DNA from: Toxotes chatareus
Taxonomy: Eukaryota; Chordata; Actinopteri; Toxotidae
Reading direction: 5' to 3'
Assembly: GCA_016801885.1 (NCBI GenBank)
Contig: CM028897.1
Span: 19,961,001-20,025,000, forward strand
DNA: 64,000 nucleotides
Positions 61,479 through 64,000 of this stretch are shown piece by piece (positions within the stretch are counted from its first letter, which is position 1; every line of letters begins with the position of its first letter). The notes under the pieces are model-generated. The model was not told the origin of the DNA and did no database searches. It worked only from the letters and a program-made list of their open reading frames with translations. Position numbers and translations under genes: made by a program.

Positions 61479-63344
61479 CTGTTTATGAGCGGACAAAGAG
61501 AAGAGGACAGACAAGTGGTCTGAGGACGAGGCTGCACACAGCGGGACATAGTTACACTCTCCACGGGTTCTAGTGTGATACAGAAAAACGCGGGGCTGTG
61601 TTGCATTTTTAGTGCCTGCGGCTGAAATGATAAGGAGGACAGCGACTTTATGCTCGGAGTTGTTGTTGTTGTTGGGCATCCTGAGGCACAGAGAGGCAAC
61701 ATGGTGGCTGTCTGCAGTCTGCAAGCTGCACGACCATGAGGCTGACCTGCACTTTGTGTCCTTGAATACACATATATGTGCATCCACGTGCAAATGGACA
61801 ATAGTTAGAGTGGACCCTCTTCCTTTGGTTGTTTTGTTTTTATGTGTTTTCTTTCCATTCATTGAATTAACAAATCCCAGTTGCTCTGAGTGCGACAAAT
61901 AAATTCAGCTAGATATGAACTGAACTGTTTCTCAAAACCACAAATCAAAATCCAGCTCAATCCCTGAACTGGATTTTAATTTAAATCACAAGAATCAGCA
62001 CATTGCAGAAAGAGTTGTATCACAGTGTTAACAACATGCTCATCATTCACCTCAATATTAGCTTATTATCAGAGTAACCAGGTGGATCACAGAGCACCAG
62101 CAACACTTGACCTTTTGAGGCACACTTCACCTCTAACTGATCACATATCGACACTACTACTACTACTACTACTACTATTATACTGTTGATGTAATCTGAT
62201 GGTTTGATGGCTCCAAACAGCTTTGTCTTGTTTTGGGCATCAGTTGCACAAAACGCCCTCAGAGCAGATGGGATTGTTTGAGACGTGATTAACATCAGCC
62301 ACAAGTCTCTGCTTAGAGCTCACTGCTTCTATGCCTGTTGCAGCAAAAAAAAAAAAAAACACTCCTCGTATTAACTATGCAGCTTTAGTCCAGATTTATG
62401 ATGACTGAATTTAATTATATATAATATAAATCAGATTGATTAAAAAGTGGATTAAAATAAAAGTCTGTGATTTGTTCTTGATAAAATATGTCTTTATTTA
62501 CTAAATTGTGCTTTAGGTTTTTACGCCATTCTTCATTCATTTAAATGTCCTCACTGTACAAAGATCATTATACAGGAGAAGTTTAGGAGAAAAAGAAGAA
62601 AAAAAAACATGTATTACCAGCCAGAGCGGATTTCCAGAGGTGCCCGGCCTGCCCCTGGTCCTTGGAGCAGTACATCTGTCCCCCCCAGCCGTTGGTCAGA
62701 GCCCAGGGCTGGTAGCTGTCCATGGGTAGTAGGGTGTCATGGCGCGGCTCCCCGGTACCCAACGTTTGGACCACCGACACGTCCAGGTAGCTGGCCATGG
62801 ACTGGTATGGGCTCGGGTAGCCGTGATAAAAGGCGAACTCCTTGGCCCGGTGGTTCGGGTACTCGTCAGAGCTCACCGTCGTGTCCATGTACTGAGAGCT
62901 GAGCGCGGCTCCGGCCGCCTGGGTGCATGACTTGAGAGAACCCCGCCCCATCCTGCATGGATAGTAGCCGTTACCAAAGTAGCTGTACGGCAACGCGGTG
63001 GCGGCGGAGGAGCTCTGGTGCGGTACGGCGGCCGCCGGACACGGTCCGGCTGCGCACTGCTTCCCCGAAGATGCGCCGCTCTCGCTGGACCCTGAAGCGG
63101 ACACGTCCACTGTGGAGTATCCGGCCGAAGAGTGCACCAGACCGGACGGGTGGCCGCCCAGAGCAGCGGCGGCCGCAGAATGCGCCATAATGTTGCGGCA
63201 CTGGCTCGCCGCTGTGGCTGCAGCGAAGTTGCCGCTTCCCACCAGCCCCTCCATGTTCTTGTTCAGATCGTCCAGGTTGTTATCATACACAAACATTACC
63301 GTTTCCGCTGGCCAGCGAGGGTTTAGGACCAGGGAGGCTGTCAT
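61231..63344 (-). CDS. hoxb13a: hoxb13a, homeobox transcription factor (two exons, join 63344-62618 and 61478-61231)
   Basis: A group-13 Abd-B-class homeodomain protein that acts in the nucleus in tail-bud and caudal patterning and axis termination. The spliced CDS is 975 nt, giving 324 aa; mammalian HOXB13 is 284. The phase-1 intron is GT-AG (gtaata donor at 62617, aacag acceptor ending at 61479), and codon 243 (GAT, Asp) spans it. Residues 257-316 form the homeodomain with IWFQNRRVKEKK. The N-terminal half carries the Hox13 domain: PYSYFGNGYYPCRMGRGSLK, RAKEFAFYHGYPSPYQSMAS, YLDVSVVQTLGTGEPRHD and DSYQPWALTNGWGGQMYC. YLDVSVVQTLG with EPRHD*LLP, IPY*K and RKISA*T mark HOXB13 rather than A13, C13 or D13. 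It lacks a PBX hexapeptide, as usual for group 13. Intact. The longer N-terminus resembles HOXA13. Confidence 0.95.
61479..62617 (-). other. hoxb13a: hoxb13a intron, 1139 bp
   Basis: A compact phase-1 intron carrying a (TAC)n tract at 62153-62177 and a poly-A run at 62345-62359. No coding or mobile sequence recognised. It contrasts with the roughly 9-kb hoxb9a intron. Confidence 0.9.
62618..63344 (-). CDS. hoxb13a: hoxb13a exon 1 (242 codons plus 1 nt)
   Basis: Starts MTASLVLNPRWPAETVMFVY and includes DNNLDDLNKNMEGLVG, then short Ala-rich runs (AAATAA, AAAAALGG), a Ser-rich linker, and the conserved Cys-containing Hox13 N-terminal block. It ends HLWKSALA. The start Met is chosen because the first 30 residues align with the HOXA13 N-terminus. 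An internal in-frame Met (MEGLVG) would correspond roughly to the shorter mammalian HOXB13 start. Reading through the donor gives a phenylalanine run and a stop, which supports splicing at 62617. Confidence 0.95.
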
Positions 63345-64000
63345 AGGCGCTACTTTTCCCGGTCTGGCCTCCGTTCGTCGCCGTTTCCTCTCAGACTTTG
63401 TCCGGTCCCGTACTCTAAGCTGCTACATTGGCTGAATGAGGTGAAGTGGTGCGTATTTATTGTTCTGTGACCGCTGTCTTTCCTGCCCCCATACACAGCT
63501 CAGGTAATTCACATATACCTACACGCGCGCTGTCGTTGCACGCGTGCGCTGCCTTGCTACACCATTTAGTGACGGCGCTCGCTCGCAGGCAAAGACTCCG
63601 GGTAACCGGCTGGACCTCCGGTTACATCCCAGCCGCAACCTTGACGCAACAAGCCCCCGGGACCATGAGAGGAGGGAGGGCGCGTGTCCATTGGATGAGA
63701 CCCGACGATCACGTGATGGGACAAGCGAAAAAAAAGAAGGAGAAGAAGAGACTTGTTGGGGATTGTCAGTCAAAGAAAAAATATTTTTACGAGGCTCGAG
63801 CTGTGGCACGAGAGGAGCATGAGCAGATTCGGTTCAGATCCCTGAATGTGTCGCTTTGCCTCGTGCAGCTGCGTTATGTCAAAGAAGTCCCTGAGGTCCT
63901 GCGGACGCCAAGAAGAGTGACATCGTGTCTGTGACTCCACAAACAAACATTAATGACATGAAGACACGATGTTTGGTGCTGTGCGTAAAGACGCATGGGG
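63345..64000 (-). promoter_or_regulatory. hoxb13a 5' UTR and promoter region
   Basis: CpG-rich flank upstream of the start codon. On the gene strand there are CCAAT boxes (plus-strand ATTGG at 63427-63431 and 63690-63694), CAATAAATA (63462-63454), which could be a TATA-like or Hox/Cdx site, and a palindromic E-box TCACGTGA (63709-63716). Plus-strand ORFs here (up to 162 codons) have no recognisable domain and are attributed to GC-rich composition. The transcription start is not determinable by eye. Confidence 0.5.

Noticed and set aside
61241..61801. 186-codon minus-strand ORF overlapping hoxb13a exon 2
   Set aside because: Out-of-frame shadow of the homeobox exon extended into the intron.
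63446..63934. 162-codon plus-strand ORF divergent from hoxb13a
   Set aside because: It lies in the GC-rich hoxb13a promoter flank, has no domain, and is basic and low-complexity. More likely chance than a divergent gene.

Overview
This window is vertebrate, almost certainly teleost fish, genomic DNA. It is AT-leaning, has no operon structure and carries many CA/GT microsatellites, long poly-A/poly-T runs and decayed fish-type transposons. It covers the 5' (posterior) end of a HoxB cluster, most likely the duplicated teleost HoxBa cluster. The only protein-coding genes I can support are two two-exon Hox genes, both on the minus strand. Nearly all other long ORFs are by-products of simple repeats or chance.

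Layout from left to right. Positions 1-4807 are the 3' flank of hoxb9a, towards where hoxb8a should lie outside the window. hoxb9a spans 14622 to 4808 on the minus strand: exon 1 is 14622-14010, exon 2 with the homeobox is 5043-4808, the intron is about 9.0 kb and the protein is 282 aa. Its promoter side is about 14623-15800. From 15800 to 32100 there is intergenic DNA containing several interspersed repeats, including a 5'-truncated LINE at about 25.1-26.0 kb. At 32393-32128 on the minus strand lies a decayed homeobox exon with group-10 hallmarks, exactly where hoxb10a should be. I read it as the fossil of hoxb10a, and it is the most notable find here. From 32400 to 61230 there is a long intergenic stretch with a dense Hox13/Cdx-type motif cluster near 41.0-41.3 kb, Tc1/mariner fragments at 42.7-43.4, 45.8-46.6 and about 52.2 kb, and other fish repeats. 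hoxb13a spans 63344 to 61231 on the minus strand, with a 1139-bp intron and a 324-aa protein. Its promoter side reaches the right edge.

Both genes encode posterior Abd-B-class homeodomain transcription factors that act in axial, tail and caudal patterning. Their shared strand, their order (13, degenerate 10, 9) and their phase-1 introns just upstream of the homeobox are the standard Hox cluster layout. The roughly 47 kb between hoxb9a and hoxb13a matches the known enlarged 5' gap of vertebrate HoxB clusters. I could not find miR-196, which normally lies upstream of Hox9, by eye. Assignments rest on recognising protein motifs; no database search was run.
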